Positions 18,091-28,669 are shown, numbered from the stretch's first letter. The stretch: DNA of 64,000 bases from Tistrella mobilis (GCF_041468085.1 NZ_CP121014.1:496001-560000); one strand, 5' to 3'. The notes: generated from the letters alone by a model not told the origin. A program made the numbers and translations.

Positions 18091-18267
18091 ACCGTCATCC
18101 CGGCGAAGGCCGGGATCCAGGTTTCCCGCCACGTGACGGGCGTCGAAACGGCCGGCCCCGGCCCGCGATGGCCGTGCCACGATGGCGGGCACGGCGGTCC
18201 CGACACATGGTCATCCTTCATTCCCGCCCATGCCTACCTGGATCCCGGCCTGCGCCGGGATCACGGT
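18091..18267. repeat. Paired REP-like palindromes in inverted orientation
   Basis: A 31-bp element (ACCGTCATCCCGGC ... GGGATCCAGG, 18091-18121) and its inverted partner (ACCTGGATCCCGGC ... CACGGT, 18236-18267), each able to fold by itself, enclose about 115 bp of unrelated sequence. The same pair forms the core of the 336-bp units at 23.3-26.2 kb. The 429-bp gap between dctP and the acyl-CoA ligase (17923-18351) otherwise shows no gene. Confidence 0.8.
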
Positions 18268-18351
18268 AGGGCGGGCATATGAAAATGAACGAAGCCTGTG
18301 TCGGACACCCCCGGTGGAAACGCCACCGGCTCACGCCGGCTCGAAACCGGC

Positions 18352-19959
18352 TCACGCCGTCTCGAAATGCCCCGCATAGCGGCTGCGGAGTTCGGTCTTG
18401 CGCACCTTGCCGGTGGCGGTCATCGGCATTTCTTCCAGGAACACCACCAGCTTGGGCACCTCGAAGCCGCCCAGCTGCCTGCGGCAATGCTCCACGATGC
18501 TCTCTTCCGTGGGCTCGGTGCCGGGCTTAGGCACCAGGAAGGCGGTCACCGCCTCGCCCCAGCGCGCATGGGGGATGCCCACCACCACTGCATTCTGCAC
18601 ATCCGGATGGCCCAGCAGCACCTCCTCGATCTTGATCGAGGGCACGTTCTCGCCGCCGGACTTGATCATGTCCTTCTTGCGGTCCAGGAACAGAAGCTCG
18701 CCATGCTCGTCGATCACGCCGATATCGCCGGTGTGGTGCCAGCCATGCAGCCGGGCCGCCGCCGTCGCCTCGGGTTGCTTGTAATAGCCGAGCATGGCGT
18801 TGGGGCCGCGATGCACGATCTCTCCCGGCTTGCCCGGGGGCAGCAGATTGCCGTCGTCGTCCATGATCGCGGTGTCGTTGACGATGCAGGACTCGCCCCA
18901 ATAATTGCCGAACCGCAGGCGGGCGCGTTCGGGCCGCGACATCACGGTACCGGGATACATCTCGGTCTGGCCGCTGGAGAGGCGGAAATCCGGGCAGAAT
19001 TCGTCGAGCAGCCGCCGCATCAGCGGCTCGGGCATCGGCGCCATGGCATAGACGCACATGCGCAGATGAAGGCGCCGCTCCTTGCGCAGCGGATGCTCCA
19101 GCAGGGCCCGGTACATCAGCGGCAGGCCGACCATGATGGTCAGCCCCTCGGCGGCCAGCCCGTCCAGCATCACCGTCGGATCGAAGCCGCGCATCAGATG
19201 CATCTTGGCGCCGCCCATCATGGTGGTCAGCAGCACGGTGTGCTGGGCGCAGTGGAACAGCGGCAGCACGCCCGTCACGCCATCCTCGCGGCCGATCTGC
19301 CATTCGATCGAATTGCTCATCGCCGCCATCACCACCGCCAGATGGCAATGCATCACGCCCTTGGGGCGCGAGGTGGTGCCGCTGGTATACATGATCAGGG
19401 CGAGGTCGCGCTCGTCGATCGCCACCTCGGGCTCGACCGCGGACCGGCCCTCGATCGCGGCATCGAAGGTGGTATGGGGCAGCGACCCCTTCGGCACCGG
19501 GCTGCCCGGCACCTCGATCACCGTCACCGGCCGGTGCAGTTTCGCCAGCATCTCCGCCATGGCGGGCTGGGCGGCCAGCACGTCGTCGGCCACCACATGC
19601 CCCACCTCGGCATGGCGCATGATGTAGTCGATATCGTCCACGCCCAGCATCGCATTGGCCGGCACCCAGACCAGCCCGGCCTTGTGGATGCCGAAGATCA
19701 CCGGAATGAAATCGGTGGAATTGGCGCAGATGCAGCCGACCTTGTCCCCCGGCTTCAGCCCCTGCGCCAGCAGGTAGTTGGCGAAGCGGTTGGCGGCGTC
19801 GTCCAGCATGCGATAGGTGGAGCGGCGGTCGCCTTCGACGATGGCGACCCGGTCGGGGTGCCGGCGTGCGGTGCGGCGCAACACATCGCCGATGGCGACG
19901 CGGCCGATCTGCCCCGGCCCCGGCACGCCTTCGATCATGCGCTCCGAGCTGGTGGTCAT
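18352..19959 (-). CDS. Acyl-CoA synthetase (AMP-dependent ligase)
   Basis: A 535-residue member of the ANL superfamily that activates a carboxylic acid to acyl-AMP and then acyl-CoA. The P-loop reads MYTSGTTSRPKGVMHCH. Motif A8 is WHHTGDIGVIDEHGELLFLD followed by RKKDMIKSGGENV, and the catalytic Lys is near the end (TATGKVRKTEL). The ATG at 19959 follows GGGAGG. It is downstream of enoyl-CoA hydratase and acyl-CoA dehydrogenase genes on the same strand, so it likely starts their beta-oxidation-like route. Chain length is not readable from the sequence. Confidence 0.9.
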   Translation of the reverse strand: MTTSSERMIEGVPGPGQIGRVAIGDVLRRTARRHPDRVAIVEGDRRSTYRMLDDAANRFANYLLAQGLKPGDKVGCICANSTDFIPVIFGIHKAGLVWVPANAMLGVDDIDYIMRHAEVGHVVADDVLAAQPAMAEMLAKLHRPVTVIEVPGSPVPKGSLPHTTFDAAIEGRSAVEPEVAIDERDLALIMYTSGTTSRPKGVMHCHLAVVMAAMSNSIEWQIGREDGVTGVLPLFHCAQHTVLLTTMMGGAKMHLMRGFDPTVMLDGLAAEGLTIMVGLPLMYRALLEHPLRKERRLHLRMCVYAMAPMPEPLMRRLLDEFCPDFRLSSGQTEMYPGTVMSRPERARLRFGNYWGESCIVNDTAIMDDDGNLLPPGKPGEIVHRGPNAMLGYYKQPEATAAARLHGWHHTGDIGVIDEHGELLFLDRKKDMIKSGGENVPSIKIEEVLLGHPDVQNAVVVGIPHARWGEAVTAFLVPKPGTEPTEESIVEHCRRQLGGFEVPKLVVFLEEMPMTATGKVRKTELRSRYAGHFETA

Positions 19960-20101
19960 GGCGGTCAATCCTCCCTGGCGGCTTCCGTTCTGTGCGGGGA
20001 AGCTCTGGTCGTGCAATCGGGCGGGTCCGTCTCCGGCGGCCCTGGCCCGCCGCTCCCGCCTTGTGACCGGCGGGTGTGCGGCGGGGCGGCCGCAGGGCGG
20101 G

Positions 20102-20929
20102 TCAGCCGCCGGCGGCCCAGGCCGGCTGGCGTTTTTCAAGGAAGGCGGCAACCCCCTCCTGGCCTTCGGCGCCACGCAGGCAGCGGGCGAATTCGGCCGA
20201 AGAGAGGTCGAGCAGTTCGGGCAATGCCGTGCTGCGCTGGGCCATCAGCAGCCGTTTGGTGGTGGCATTGGCCCCGGGGGCGCAGCGGCGGATATCGGCC
20301 ACCAGCCTGGCCACCCGCTCTTCCAGCGCGGCGCTGTTTTCCACCACCTCGTGCACCAGGCCGATCCGGCCGGCCTCGGCGCCGTCGAAGCGCATGCCGG
20401 TCAGGGCCAGGCGGCGGGCCTGGGACACGCCGATGCGTGCCGCCACGAAGGGCGCGATCTGGGCCGGCGGGATGCCGAGCCCGGTTTCCGACAGGGCGAA
20501 GCGGGCGTCCCGGGTCGCGACCACCACATCGCCGATGCAGGCGAGACCCAGACCACCACCAAAAGCTGCACCTTCAACAGCCACCACAACTGTCTGGGGC
20601 AGAGCCTCGATCCGGGTCAGGAAATGGCCGAAACGGCGGTTGTCGGCCTGGATCGGGTCGGGCTGGCCGGCTTCGGGCTTCGGCGCCCGGAACGACGCCA
20701 TGAAGCCCTTGATGTCGCCGCCGGCGCAGAAGGTGCCGCCGGCACCGCTGATCACCAGCGTGCCGACCTCGGGATGGTCCTCGGCCCAGGCGACCACCTC
20801 GGTCAGCTGGCGGACCATCTCGCCGGTCATGGCATTGCGCACATCGGGCCGGTTCAGCGTCAGGCGCAGCACCGGGCCGTCGCGGTCCAGCAGCAGATCG
20901 GGGCAGATCGGAAGCTTCGCAATGGGCAT
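20102..20929 (-). CDS. Enoyl-CoA hydratase/isomerase family protein
   Basis: A 275-residue crotonase-fold enzyme. The two oxyanion-hole segments are GGTFCAGGDIKGF and EGAAFGGGLGLACIGD. The glutamate expected near position 164 of rat hydratase falls in a variant stretch (ETGLGIPPAQIAPFVAARIG), as in crotonases acting on branched or isoprenoid acyl-CoAs. Simple short-chain hydration is therefore not assured. The C-terminus ends FLEKRQPAWA, typical of the family. It lies 13 bp downstream of the acyl-CoA dehydrogenase. Confidence 0.87.
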   Translation of the reverse strand: MPIAKLPICPDLLLDRDGPVLRLTLNRPDVRNAMTGEMVRQLTEVVAWAEDHPEVGTLVISGAGGTFCAGGDIKGFMASFRAPKPEAGQPDPIQADNRRFGHFLTRIEALPQTVVVAVEGAAFGGGLGLACIGDVVVATRDARFALSETGLGIPPAQIAPFVAARIGVSQARRLALTGMRFDGAEAGRIGLVHEVVENSAALEERVARLVADIRRCAPGANATTKRLLMAQRSTALPELLDLSSAEFARCLRGAEGQEGVAAFLEKRQPAWAAGG

Positions 20930-20942
20930 TGGCGGGGGGCCC

Positions 20943-22103
<1,161 letters not shown>

Positions 22104-22210
22104 CTGCCTCGGGCTCCTTGCGGGCATCCTGGCGCGGGGGAACCGCGCGGAAATGCATCTTTGGGGGGTGAAGGGAGGGGATATGAGCGGTGAGGGGAAG
22201 GGCTCGCTTG

Positions 22211-22230
22211 CCTTATATACCCTTATATCT
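22211..22230. promoter_or_regulatory. 10-bp tandem AT-rich element in the divergent promoter
   Basis: CCTTATATAC is followed directly by CCTTATATCT, two near-identical 10-mers one helical turn apart. They are in the only AT-rich part of the 325-bp gap (22104-22428) between the dehydrogenase operon and gntR. Possible roles are promoter or operator. The rest of the gap shows no gene. Confidence 0.35.
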
Positions 22231-22428
22231 AACAATAGGCATTGAACGGCGCGCTTGTAAAGTCTCCGCACGACGTGCCAAAGCTTCGCGGCCATGATAC
22301 GGAGGCTCGCGCAGGTGCAGCAGCGGTGTTATGTTGCAACGCAGCCAAAACGCCCGGATTTCCATCGCATATGCGAAATGTTCGGGTGCCCGCCATCACC
22401 AGATCCACCGCAGACAGGAGTTCCGCGC

Positions 22429-23262
22429 GTGATCGACGACACGGGGTTCCGCATGCAAAGACCTGGTGCCGCCCGCCCGGCCGATGATCTGGACGACAAC
22501 GACCGCGTGGCGCTCTATGTCCGTCTGGCCCGGATCTTCCGCGACCGCATCCGCTCAGGCGAATGGTCCCCGGGCGAAAAACTGCCGCCGGTGCCGGATC
22601 TGTGCCGGGATTTCGCGGTGGCGCCGATCACCGTGCGCCAGGCGCTGCGCATGCTCGCCGACAAGGGGCTGCTGGTCGCGATCCGCGGCAAGGGCACCTT
22701 CGTGACCGAAGGCCAGCATTCGGCGGTCGACGATCCGGAACTCCGCCGGGCGATCAACGACCGCCTGGACCTGACCCCGGGCCAGGGCATCCGCGTGCTG
22801 AAGCGCGAGACCGGCATCGCACTTCCCCCGGAACTGCAGATGGAAGGCGGCCAGCCCAAGCCCTCTTATGTCAAGATCACCAAGATTCACCTTTTCAACG
22901 AAACACCCTTCGCCCTGATGGATGTTTATGTCGACGAAGCATCCTATCGGCGATTCCCGCCAAACGCCGAGCATAATTCCAAGATGCTGCGGATGTTGAC
23001 CAATCACGGCCACGAAAAGATGGGCTCGTCGCGCCAGCTCATCACCATATCCCACGCGGATCAGGATGTCGCGCGGGCGCTCGATTATTCATTGGGCGGC
23101 GTGATGGTGAAGATCATTTCGAACATCTTCAGCACCGACGGCGATATCCTGATGGCCAACAACGCGCTCTATCGCGGCGACATGTTCGTGATGGAACGGG
23201 TGGAACAGACCCCCGCCGTCCCGGTCATCCCCGACCCGACCCGGCCCAAGGACCGGCATTGA
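22429..23262 (+). CDS. GntR-family regulator with UTRA domain
   Basis: A 277-residue repressor-type regulator. The winged helix (LARIFRDRIRSGEWSPGEKL to AIRGKGTFVT, residues about 28-92) is followed by a UTRA ligand-binding domain (from GIRVLKRETG, including FNETPFALMDVYVDEASY). The GTG at 22429 is preferred because AGGAG lies eight bases upstream; the ATG at 22453 is an alternative. Its position divergent from the acyl-CoA operon makes it that operon's probable regulator, with an acyl-CoA or related ligand. Its last three codons begin the tandem array that follows. Confidence 0.88.
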   Translation: MIDDTGFRMQRPGAARPADDLDDNDRVALYVRLARIFRDRIRSGEWSPGEKLPPVPDLCRDFAVAPITVRQALRMLADKGLLVAIRGKGTFVTEGQHSAVDDPELRRAINDRLDLTPGQGIRVLKRETGIALPPELQMEGGQPKPSYVKITKIHLFNETPFALMDVYVDEASYRRFPPNAEHNSKMLRMLTNHGHEKMGSSRQLITISHADQDVARALDYSLGGVMVKIISNIFSTDGDILMANNALYRGDMFVMERVEQTPAVPVIPDPTRPKDRH

Positions 23263-26229
23263 GTGCGGGATACGGGCATCGACGATCACCTGAACCGAAC
23301 ATGTCCGGCGCTATCCCCGCCAATATCAACACAACCTCAGTACCGTCATCCCGGCGAGCGGGACCGACACTGTCAGCCATTGCGGATACGGATCCGCCGG
23401 TGTCCATCACGCGGAAACGAACCTGGATCCCGGCCTGCGCCGGGATGACGGTAGAAATGCCTTGCGAAAGATGGCCGGGGCAGAACCGGACATAAGCGAT
23501 GTTATGATGAAGGGTTGCATGTCCCCTGGCATGGAGGATCCCCGGCATTGAGTACGGGATACGGGCGTGGAGACTCACCCGAACCGAACATGTCCGGCGC
23601 TATCCCCGCCAATATCAACACAACCTCAGTACCGTCATCCCGGCGAAGGCCGGGATCCAGGTAGGCGTCCACAACGAAGAACGATGATCATTCGCGAGAC
23701 CGACACTGTCAGCCATTGCGGATACAGATCCGTCGGTGTCCATCACGCGGAAACGAACCTGGATCCCGGCCTGCGCCGGGATGACGGTAGAAATGCCTTG
23801 CGAAAGATGGCCGGGGCAGAACCGGACATAAGCGATGTTGTGATGAAGGGTTGCATGTCCCCTGGCATGGAGGATCCCCGGCATTGAGTACGGGATACGG
23901 GCGTGGAGACTCACCCGAACCGAACATGTCCGGCGCTATCCCCGCCAATATCAACACAACCTCAGTACCGTCATCCCGGCGAAGGCCGGGATCCAGGTAG
24001 GCGTCCACAACGAAGAACGATGATCATTCGCGAGACCGACACTGTCAGCCATTGCGGATACAGATCCGTCGGCGCCCATCACGCGGAAACGAACCTGGAT
24101 CCCGGCCTGCGCCGGGATGACGGTAGAGATGTCTTGCGAAAGACGGCCGGGGCAGAACCGGACATAAGCGATGTTATGATGAAGGGTTGCATGTCCCCCG
24201 GCATGGAGGATCCTCGGCATTGAGTGCGGGATACGGGCGTGGAGACTCACCCGAACCGAACATGTCCGGCGCTATCCCCGCCAATATCAACATAACCTCA
24301 GTACCGTCATCCCGGCGAAGGCCGGGATCCAGGTAGGCGTCCACAACGAAGAACGATGATCATTCGCGAGACCGACACTGTCAGCCATTGCGGATACGGA
24401 TCCGTCGGCGCCCATCACGCGGAAACGAACCTGGATCCCGGCCTGCGCCGGGATGACGGTAGAAATGCCTTGCGAAAGATGGCCGGCGCAGAACCGGACA
24501 TAAGCGATGTTATGATGAAGGGTTGCATGTCCCCCGGCATGGAGGATCCTCGGCATTGAGTGCGGGATACGGGCGTGGAGACTCACCCGAACCGAACATG
24601 TCCGGCGCTATCCCCGCCAATATCAACATAACCTCAGTACCGTCATCCCGGCGAAGGCCGGGATCCAGGTAGGCGTCCACAACGAAGAACGATGATCATT
24701 CGCGAGACCGACACTGTCAGCCATTGCGGATACGGATCCGTCGGCGCCCATCACGCGGAAACGAACCTGGATCCCGGCCTGCGCCGGGATGACGGTAGAG
24801 ATGTCTTGCGAAAGACGGCCGGGGCAGAACCGGACATAAGCGATGTTATGATGAAGGGTTGCATGTCCCCCGGCATGGAGGATCCTCGGCATTGAGTGCG
24901 GGATACGGGCGTGGAGACTCACCCGAACCGAACATGTCCGGCGCTATCCCCGCCAATATCAACATAACCTCAGTACCGTCATCCCGGCGAAGGCCGGGAT
25001 CCAGGTAGGCGTCCACAACGAAGAACGATGATCATTCGCGAGACCGACACTGTCAGCCATTGCGGATACGGATCCGTCGGTGTCCATCACGCGGAAACGA
25101 ACCTGGATCCCGGCCTGCGCCGGGATGACGGTAGAGATGTCTTGCGAAAGATGGCCGGCGCAGAACCGGACATAAGCGATGTTATGATGAAGGGTTGCAT
25201 GTCCCTCGGCATGGAGGATCCCCGGCATTGAGTGCGGGATACGGGCGTGGAGACTCACCTGAACCGAACATGTCCGGCGCTATCCCCGCCAATATCAACA
25301 TAACCTCAGTACCGTCATCCCGGCGAAGGCCGGGATCCAGGTAGGCGTCCACAACGAAGAACGATGATCATTCGCGAGACCGACACTGTCAGCCATTGCG
25401 GATACAGATCCGTCGGCGCCCATCACGCGGAAACGAACCTGGATCCCGGCCTGCGCCGGGATGACGGTAGAGATGTCTTGCGAAAGATGGCCGGCGCAGA
25501 ACCGGACATAAGCGATGTTATGATGAAGGGTTGCATGTCCCTCGGCATGGAGGATCCCCGGCATTGAGTGCGGGATACGGGCGTGGAGACTCACCTGAAC
25601 CGAACATGTCCGGCGCTATCCCCGCCAATATCAACATAACCTCAGTACCGTCATCCCGGCGAAGGCCGGGATCCAGGTAGGCGTCCACAACGAAGAACGA
25701 TGATCATTCGCGAGACCGACACTGTCAGCCATTGCGGATACAGATCCGTCGGTGTCCATCACGCGGAAACGAACCTGGATCCCGGCCTGCGCCGGGATGA
25801 CGGTAGAGATGTCTTGCGAAAGATGGCCGGCGCAGAACCGGACATAAGCGATGTTATGATGAAGGGTTGCATGTCCCTCGGCATGGAGGATCCCCGGCAT
25901 TGAGTGCGGGATACGGGCGTGGAGACTCACCTGAACCGAACATGTCCGGCGCTATCCCCGCCAATATCAACATAACCTCAGTACCGTCATCCCGGCGAAG
26001 GCCGGGATCCAGGTAGGCGTCCACAACGAAGAACGATGATCATTCGCGAGACCGACACTGTCAGCCATTGCGGATACGGATCCGCCGGTGTCCATCACGC
26101 GGAAACGAACCTGGATCCCGGCCTGCGCCGGGATGACGGTAGAAATGCCTTGCGAAAGATGGCCGGCGCAGAACCGGACATAAGCGATGTTATGATGAAG
26201 GGTTGCATGTCCCCTGGCATGGAGGATCC
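23253..26229. repeat. Nine-copy tandem array of an entire intergenic region
   Basis: Nine head-to-tail units fill 2977 bp. Unit 1 (23253-23541) is 289 bp. Units 2-9 are exactly 336 bp each, starting at 23542, 23878, 24214, 24550, 24886, 25222, 25558 and 25894. Each begins with CCGGCATTGAG (TCGGCATTGAG in units 4-6), the 3' end of gntR including its stop, and ends with GGAGGATCC, the ribosome site of the next gene. Unit 9 ends on the base before the kinase ATG. Each full unit holds two inverted REP-like palindromes about 100 bp apart. Units differ by scattered substitutions. Short repeated open frames (99 and 67 codons) are read as non-coding. Confidence 0.97.
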
Positions 26230-27807
26230 ATGGACGCCGGCCCCGGGCTGACCGCCCTCCCCCAGCTCGACGACCTGATCGACGCCATCGACAGCGCGGC
26301 CGAGGCGGTCGTGCTGTGGGATGCAGACGATCGTCTGGTGTTCTGCAACGACCACTACCGCCGCTTCTTCGGAGAGCCCGACAAGGTGCGGCCGGGGGTG
26401 CGCTTCGACGAGCTGGTGGAGATGAACATCGTCTACACCAGCATTTCCGAGATCAGCTTCCTGCCCCAGGGCTGGGACCCCGACCGCTATCGCGAGCGCC
26501 GCATCGCCGCGCACCGCACCGCCAGCGACACGTTCATTCAGCTGCGCGATGGCCGCTGGCTGCAATCGCGCGAGCGGCGGACCCGGTCGGGCGGCATCGT
26601 CGGCATCTATTCCGACATCACCGAGCGGATGCGCACCGAACTCGCCCTCTCGGCCGCAAAACAGGCGGCGGAGGATGCCAATCTGGCCAAGTCGCGCTTC
26701 CTGGCCGCCGCCTCTCATGATCTGCGCCAGCCCCTGCATGCGGTCGGCATCCTGATGTCGGCGCTCTCGGCCCGGCTGACCACCGATCGTCAGCACGCCA
26801 TCGCCGGCCAGATCAACGACTGCCTTCAGACCGTGACCGGGCTGTTCGATGCCCTGCTCGACATCTCCAGGCTGGATGCCGGGGTGGTGGCGCCGCAGCC
26901 GGTCGACCTGCCGCTCGGCCCCCTGCTCCGGGCGCTCGCCCGCGAATTCGAGCCGGCGGCCCGGGCCAAGGGGCTGGGGTTGACCGTGCGACCGGAGGCG
27001 GGAGCGGCGGCGGTGCGGAGCGATGCCGCCATGCTGGGGCGGATCCTGCGCAATTTCGTCTCCAACGCCGTCAAATATACCGGCCGCGGCCGGGTGCTGG
27101 TCGGCGTGCGCCCGCGCGGGGCGGATCTGCGGATCGACGTCATCGACACCGGTCCGGGTTTCGATGCCGCAGAGGCTCAGGCGGTGTTCCGCGAATTCCA
27201 CCGGCTGGACGGCGCCATGGCCGAACAGGGCATCGGCCTCGGCCTCGCCATCGCCGACCGTCTGGCCCGGCTGCTCGGCCATCGGATCGAGGTGATGAGC
27301 CGGCCGGGCCATGGCAGCCGTTTCTCGCTGATCCTGCCCCGGGCGGCCCATGTCCCGGCCCCGGAACCGGTCGCCGCCGCACCTGCCGTGCCGGCGGGGC
27401 TGGCCGGCCGCCGTCTGCTGCTGATCGACGACGACCCCGACATCCGCCGCGCGGCCGCCCAGCTCTTCGACGCCTGGGGCTGCACCGCCGCCTTTGCCGC
27501 CGGTGCCCATGATCTGGCCGGGGTTCTGGACGCCATGGACGGCCCGCCGGAGGCGGTGATCGTCGACTATTTCCTGGGCGACGGCTGGACGGGGGCGCGG
27601 CTCGCCCCCTGCCTCAGGGCCCGGTTCGGCGATGCGCTGCCGATGGTGATGGTGACCGGCGACACCTCGCCCGAACGGCTGCGCGAGGTGCAGGGGCTGG
27701 GCTTTCCGGTGCTGCACAAGCCGCTGAACCCGATGCGGCTGGGGGCGACACTCAGGGCGCTGCTCCCCTCCGCCCCTCCCCAGGTCGCGCCCTCTCAGCC
27801 CCGGTAG
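26230..27807 (+). CDS. Hybrid histidine kinase with PAS and receiver domains
   Basis: A 525-residue soluble hybrid kinase. An N-terminal PAS-like domain (AEAVVLWDADDRLVFCNDHY) is followed by HisKA (FLAAASHDLRQPLHAVGILM, His near 161), HATPase (RNFVSNAVKYTGRG near 274; DTGPGF; GIGLGLAIADRLA) and a C-terminal receiver (LLLIDDDPDIRRAA; phospho-Asp in VIVDYFLGDGW near 444; Lys in VLHKPLNP). The ATG at 26230 uses GGAGG supplied by the last unit of the tandem array. The DLRQPLHA H-box type often pairs with LuxR-type regulators, and one lies convergent with a 13-bp overlap. Confidence 0.92.
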   Translation: MDAGPGLTALPQLDDLIDAIDSAAEAVVLWDADDRLVFCNDHYRRFFGEPDKVRPGVRFDELVEMNIVYTSISEISFLPQGWDPDRYRERRIAAHRTASDTFIQLRDGRWLQSRERRTRSGGIVGIYSDITERMRTELALSAAKQAAEDANLAKSRFLAAASHDLRQPLHAVGILMSALSARLTTDRQHAIAGQINDCLQTVTGLFDALLDISRLDAGVVAPQPVDLPLGPLLRALAREFEPAARAKGLGLTVRPEAGAAAVRSDAAMLGRILRNFVSNAVKYTGRGRVLVGVRPRGADLRIDVIDTGPGFDAAEAQAVFREFHRLDGAMAEQGIGLGLAIADRLARLLGHRIEVMSRPGHGSRFSLILPRAAHVPAPEPVAAAPAVPAGLAGRRLLLIDDDPDIRRAAAQLFDAWGCTAAFAAGAHDLAGVLDAMDGPPEAVIVDYFLGDGWTGARLAPCLRARFGDALPMVMVTGDTSPERLREVQGLGFPVLHKPLNPMRLGATLRALLPSAPPQVAPSQPR

Positions 27808-28433
27808 CGCCGCGCCAGCGCCGCCGCCTCGGCGCGCGAGCCCAGATCCAGGCGCCGCAGCATCTGCGACACCTGGTTCTTGACCGTCTGTTCGGCCAGG
27901 CCCAGCCGTTCGGCGATCGCGCGGTTGGGCAGGTCATGGGCCAGAAGTTTCAGGATCTCTCCCTGGCGGCGGGTCAGGCCCAGGGCGCCGCTATCCAGCC
28001 GCACCGGATCGGCCGGCTCCGGCTCTTCGGCATCCAGCGCTGCCGGCGGCACATAGACACCGCCGGCCAGCACCAGGCGGAGCGCGCTTTCCAGCACCTC
28101 GGATCTCAGCGATTTGGGCAGATAGCCCGCCGCGCCGCTGGCCAGCGCCTTGCGCATGATCGCCGGCTGTTCGTCGGCCGAGACCACCGCCACGGCGACC
28201 GAGGGGAAGTGGCGGCGCAGCACGTCCAGCGCCTCCAGCCCCCTGGCACCGGGGATGTTGAGGTCGAGCAGCACCAACCCGATCCCGGGGTCGCGGGTCA
28301 GCGCGTCTGCGGCCTCGGTCAGGGTCGCCACCTCGACCACCGCGGTGCCGGGGGCGCAGATTTCCAGCATTTCGCGCAGACCCGAGCGGATCAACGCGTG
28401 GTCATCGACGATCATCGCCCGTGTGACGGACAT
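27795..28433 (-). CDS. LuxR/NarL-type response regulator
   Basis: A 212-residue two-domain response regulator. The receiver has acidic residues in AMIVDDHALIRSG, phospho-Asp57 in LVLLDLNIPG, Thr/Ser in AVVSADEQ and Lys in GYLPKSL. The C-terminal HTH reads LTRRQGEILKLLAHDLPNRA then LAEQTVKNQVSQML. It is convergent with the hybrid kinase and overlaps its 3' end by 13 bp, so the two are likely partners. The kinase's own receiver may act in between. The divergent ABC operon at 28.7 kb is a candidate target. Confidence 0.92.
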   Translation of the reverse strand: MSVTRAMIVDDHALIRSGLREMLEICAPGTAVVEVATLTEAADALTRDPGIGLVLLDLNIPGARGLEALDVLRRHFPSVAVAVVSADEQPAIMRKALASGAAGYLPKSLRSEVLESALRLVLAGGVYVPPAALDAEEPEPADPVRLDSGALGLTRRQGEILKLLAHDLPNRAIAERLGLAEQTVKNQVSQMLRRLDLGSRAEAAALARRYRG

Positions 28434-28461
28434 GGCCTCCGGCTCCCGATCATGAACGGTA

Positions 28462-28477
28462 CGGTACCAATGTACCG
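28462..28477. promoter_or_regulatory. Palindrome CGGTAC-n4-GTACCG
   Basis: A perfect 6-bp-arm inverted repeat in the 236-bp gap between the response regulator and the ABC operon, 29 bp before the regulator start. A second symmetrical element, GCATGC-AG-GCATGC, lies at 28552-28565. Both are candidate operators for divergent control. Confidence 0.35.
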
Positions 28478-28669
28478 GGCATCGATGACGGTTCGGCTGT
28501 CATGCCGATCCGCAGCCTCCGGCCCTTCCCGGCCGGTCGATGCAGGCTCATGCATGCAGGCATGCGGTACGTGGCGTTGCCGTATGGTCAAGCCTGCGAC
28601 AACAGAACCGACACATTCCGGGTCTAAGGTCGCGACCGTCATCCACCGGCACCAGAGGATGCGGACCAC

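Noticed and set aside
23615-25930. Repeated 99-codon minus-strand and 67-codon plus-strand frames in the tandem array
   Set aside because: They read through the palindromes (giving TVIPAQAGIQ-type peptides typical of repeats), overlap each other on both strands and lack ribosome sites. They are a consequence of the repeat.
23253-26229. CRISPR array or satellite element
   Set aside because: The period is 336 bp with no short-repeat/unique-spacer structure and no cas genes. The whole unit is repeated.
23253-26229. Tandem insertion sequence or MITE insertions
   Set aside because: Unit borders coincide with the gntR 3' end and kinase 5' end, there are no target-site duplications around units and no transposase. 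Duplication of the local intergenic DNA explains it better.
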